6,810 nt of DNA, from NCBI GenBank assembly GCA_013330915.1, contig DUHK01000112.1, positions 1 to 6,810 on the forward strand, in the 5' to 3' direction. The DNA is from Methanosphaera sp. (lineage in GTDB: Archaea; Methanobacteriota; Methanobacteria; Methanobacteriales; Methanobacteriaceae). The translations under genes were made by a program, and so were the position numbers. The notes under the pieces were generated by a model. The model worked only from the letters and a program-made list of their open reading frames with translations, was not told the origin of the DNA and made no database searches. Every line of letters starts with the position of its first letter. Within the stretch, counting starts at the first letter, position 1. This document shows positions 6,726-6,810 of the stretch, in pieces.

Positions 6726-6749
6726 AAATATACTATTTAAATATACTAT
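6726..6749. repeat. Tandem 11-bp direct repeat (period 13) upstream of the reductase promoter
   Basis: AAATATACTAT occurs at 6726-6736 and again at 6739-6749 with two bases between. It lies 34-57 bp upstream of the TATA candidate, where an activator could bind. The rest of 6750-6810 is extremely AT-rich, with no coding frame that I can support. Confidence 0.4.
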
Positions 6750-6802
6750 ATTAATATTTAATTTATAATTATATATTTTTAATGAAATGAATATATTATT
6801 TC

Positions 6803-6810
6803 AAAAAAAA
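6803..6810 (-). terminator. Possible oligo-T end of the next gene upstream
   Basis: Eight T on the minus strand at the right edge resemble the T-tracts at the ends of the three complete genes here. They could mark the end of a minus-strand gene beyond the window. The flanking gene is not visible, so this is weak. Confidence 0.2.

Noticed and set aside
6783..6810. Hairpin terminator (TGAAAT-N9-ATTTCA) at the right edge
   Set aside because: The stem is only 6 bp and AT-rich. The adjacent eight-base run is A on the plus strand and precedes the stem on the minus strand, so it does not have terminator order on either strand.
1..6810. CRISPR array, insertion sequence, tRNA/rRNA, or defence system
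   Set aside because: No regularly spaced repeats, transposase-like frame, cloverleaf or rRNA-like sequence is seen; the four genes are ordinary metabolic, transport or nucleic-acid-binding families.

Overview
This AT-rich window reads as a methanogenic archaeon of the Methanobacteriales type (Methanobrevibacter or Methanosphaera-like). That placement is an inference from four signs: AT-rich codon use; a fused ADP-forming acyl-CoA synthetase; intergenic T-tracts in place of GC-rich hairpin terminators; and TATA-like boxes plus GGTGAT/GGAG-type ribosome binding sites. A low-GC Firmicute is the main alternative, because two of the proteins (Tex and the iron-sulfur aldo/keto reductase) are common there.

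All four genes lie on the minus strand, so transcription runs right to left. From right to left they are: (1) a stand-alone aldo/keto reductase with a C-terminal 2x[4Fe-4S] ferredoxin domain (5447-6601); (2) a Tex-family RNA-binding protein (3181-5334); (3) an ADP-forming acetyl/acyl-CoA synthetase with alpha and beta parts fused (848-2947); (4) the N-terminal 217 residues of a DHA2/EmrB-like MFS transporter, cut by the left edge (1-653). Gaps of 112-233 bp separate them. Each of the three complete genes is followed by oligo-T tracts on its sense strand, and the gaps hold TATA-like sequences, so each gene is probably its own transcription unit. I see no evidence of an operon.

The genes do not form one pathway. 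The synthetase links acetyl-CoA (or another acyl-CoA) to the free acid with ATP formation. Tex is a nucleic-acid-binding housekeeping protein. The reductase is a predicted redox enzyme of unknown substrate. The transporter is probably a drug or metabolite exporter.

Two start codons should be moved in from the longest reading frame. The synthetase starts at the ATG at 2945-2947, not the TTG six codons upstream. The reductase starts at the ATG at 6599-6601, not the GTG three codons upstream. In both cases the Shine-Dalgarno sequence sits inside the longer reading frame.

I found no clearly new system. The points worth a second look are in the control regions: a long leader with two inverted repeats ahead of the synthetase, a 21-bp inverted repeat and an 11-bp tandem repeat ahead of the reductase, and an imperfect 20-bp palindrome ahead of the transporter. 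There are no RNA genes, CRISPR arrays, insertion sequences or frameshifts that I can support.
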